From NCBI GenBank assembly GCA_016865955.1, contig VGNW01000117.1, positions 1-7,067 on the forward strand: a DNA stretch of 7,067 bases, read 5' to 3'. This document shows positions 5,195-7,067 of this stretch, one piece after another. This DNA is from Chloroflexota bacterium. Its GTDB lineage: Bacteria > Chloroflexota > Dehalococcoidia > SZUA-161. Within the stretch, counting starts at the first letter, position 1, and every line of letters starts with the position of its first letter. The position numbers and the translations under genes were made by a program. The notes below the pieces were generated by a model, which saw only the letters and a list, made by a program, of their open reading frames with translations, ran no database searches and was not told the origin of the DNA.

Positions 5195-7067
5195 TGTGGC
5201 GTTTAAGTCAACTGGCACTTCGAAGTCGTGTGATAACCCTTGTGTTAGTCGCTCTAGTGCTGGGAGCGTCTATCTGGGCGTTGCTCGGCATGAAAATGGA
5301 GATGATACCCGATATTGAACTCCCCTATATTACTGTGATTACAGCCTATCCACAGGCTCTGCCTGAGAACGTAGCTGATGAAGTAACCGTACCTATCGAG
5401 GAGGTTATCTGGGAGCGCTGGGAAGGGAAAGGACTCAAGCATCTATATTCCACGTCGGCGGAAAACATCTCCGCCGTCTTGGCTGAGTATGAATTCGGCA
5501 CAGATATGGAAGCGGTGACGACATCTATAAAAGAGGGTATAGATGGGCTTTCATTTCCCGAAGAAGTTGTCAATCTACCGCAGATGAATCCTGAGATAGG
5601 CGAAAACCCCCGGATTGTCCCCATAAATATGAGTATGATGCCATTGGTGGTGCTGAGCCTGGGCGGCGATATAGAACCAAATCAGCTGAAGGAGCTGGCA
5701 AACACCCAAATTGTACCCCTTCTGGCAAGCATTGACGGCGTTTTAAGCGTCGAAATCGAAGGCGGTGAAAACGATGAGGTTGTAATTGCTCCAAATCCTC
5801 AGAAGATGTCTGACTATGGCATCTCGATGTCGCAGATTGTCGGCTATCTTGCCTCTCAATATCCCTCGATAGATGCGATCAAGTCTGCACCTGTGGGCGT
5901 AGATTCAGTTGTACTGCAAGATATCGCCGATGTCGAGAAAGGGCCGCCGCCGTCCTCTGTAGTTTACCGCACCAATGGAAAACCGAGTTTGGGTATTCTG
6001 GTAATGAAAGAGGATGATGCCAATGCTGTAGACGTAGCCAATGCAGTTGTTGCGAAAGCTGAAGAACTGAAGCCTGGCCTTGGCTCAAGTATTGAATTCT
6101 TCCCTGTTTTCGACCAATCGGATTTTATTGAGAGCAGTATCAATGATCTGTGGGAAAAAGCAATTGTTGGTGGTGCTCTGGCGATAGTTATAGTCTTTTT
6201 ATTCCTGATGACAATTCGTGCTTCAGTGGTCACCGCAATATCAATCCCGTTGAGCATATTAGTCGGCTTCCTGGTTATGAGAGCATTTGGCATAACCATC
6301 AACCTTCTTACTTTGAGTGCTATGTCCATCGCAGTGGGACGCCTGATAGATGACAGCATTGTAATGGTGGAGGTCATATACAGACGTCTGCAGCGTGGTG
6401 AAAACTTCAGAGATGCGGCTGTCAACGGCTCCAAAGAGATAGCCATGCCTATAACTTCAGCAACATTGGCAACAGTAGCTATTTTTATACCACTTATATT
6501 TGTTGGCGGCATTGTCGGAGAATTGTTCATACCGTTCGCTCTGACCATAACTTTTGCCATGCTAGCCTCGCTTCTTGTGGCAATCATGGTTGTGCCTGCG
6601 CTCTCTAATTTCCTGGTGAGCGGTAAAGCAAAAGTTAAAGTGGGAGACTCATGGTATCAAAAACTTTATACGCCGACGCTAAAATGGGCGCTATCACACA
6701 GGGCTCTTACGCTGATAATTGCTGCGGTGCTCTTTTTCGGCAGCCTTGCGCTACTTCCTTTAATTGGGACTTCTTTTATGCCGAGTATGACCGAAAAAAT
6801 GGTTATGGTAGATATAAGTATGCCGCCGGGAACCAATATCGGGGCAACAAACGAAATAGCAGCCAAAGTGGAGGAATTCCTTAAGGATAACGACGCTATA
6901 AAAAGCTACGACACGACCGTAGGGGTCTCCTCCTCGCTTTACGGAGCAATGAGTGCTGTATCGGGGGGTGGGGATAACACAGCTACAATCACCATCTATC
7001 TAAAACCCGATGCAGACATGGACAAGGAAGCTGAGGCTTTAAGTATTGCTTGTGAAGGGTTAGCTGC
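5195..7067 (+). CDS. RND-family efflux transporter, inner-membrane pump subunit (runs off right edge)
   Basis: This is a proton-driven exporter of the AcrB/SwrC (HAE1-like) type; substrates cannot be told from sequence. 624 residues are present of a usual 1,000 or so, with no stop before the edge. Seen: a first membrane helix (12-32), MKMEMIPDIELPYITV (33-48), which is the typical start of the porter domain, a first periplasmic region (to about 320), helices at about 322-340, 343-363, 369-395, 420-440, 445-470 and 505-524, then the start of the second periplasmic half. The proton-relay helix VGRLIDDSIVMVE (381-393) keeps both aspartates (D386, D387). GGIVGELFIPFALT (438-451) is also typical. 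The start is set by a good GGAG site (5185-5188) six bases upstream; the ATG at 5174 is followed at once by a stop. The gene begins 29 bases after metG. No adaptor gene lies in the window, and the porter domain seems shorter than usual around residues 215-235. Confidence 0.93.

Noticed and set aside
5964..6587. A 207-residue open frame on the minus strand opposite the RND gene
   Set aside because: The sense strand encodes an unmistakable RND pump across the whole stretch. The antisense translation is rich in Ser, Thr, Met and Arg with no domain, typical of a shadow of hydrophobic codons.

Overview
The window looks like chromosomal DNA of a bacterium, most likely of the Chloroflexota (Dehalococcoidia-like). 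That placement rests on family resemblance recalled from memory, not on a search. The clues are a CBS-less GuaB3-type IMP dehydrogenase relative, a membrane pyrophosphatase with the 'CAGRGADLFES' form of its signature, and an RND transporter with a 'VGRxxDDSIV' proton-relay helix. Base composition is about half G+C throughout and no gene stands out as foreign.

Layout: (1) On the minus strand, 1-1033 holds the N-terminal half of an ion-pumping membrane pyrophosphatase (hppA) that runs off the left edge. (2) 1034-1365 is a gene-free stretch rich in inverted repeats. It holds a likely rho-independent terminator for the next gene and a second terminator-like hairpin just ahead of the hppA ribosome binding site. 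(3) 1366-2514, minus strand, is a GuaB3-family IMP dehydrogenase-related protein. (4) 2515-2617 is a compact divergent promoter region. Back-to-back -35 boxes fire left into guaB3 and right into rsmI, and an 8-bp inverted repeat sits over the guaB3 start point. (5) On the plus strand follow rsmI (16S rRNA 2'-O-methyltransferase, 2618-3436), metG (methionyl-tRNA synthetase, 3486-5165) and the N-terminal 624 residues of an RND-family efflux transporter (5195 to the right edge). All three point the same way with gaps of 49 and 29 bases, so they may be one transcription unit.

The genes are mostly housekeeping: two for translation (rsmI, metG), one for purine nucleotides (guaB3), one coupling pyrophosphate hydrolysis to ion pumping (hppA). 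The pump could use the pyrophosphate released by aminoacyl-tRNA and nucleotide synthesis, but that is general physiology and not evidence of co-regulation. The RND gene is the one accessory-type member, and no partner adaptor gene is visible.

I found no CRISPR array, tRNA, rRNA, insertion sequence or prophage signal, and no clearly new system. The points most worth checking are the structured leader of hppA, the operator-like repeat at guaB3, the near-leaderless start of rsmI, and an apparently shortened porter domain in the RND protein.
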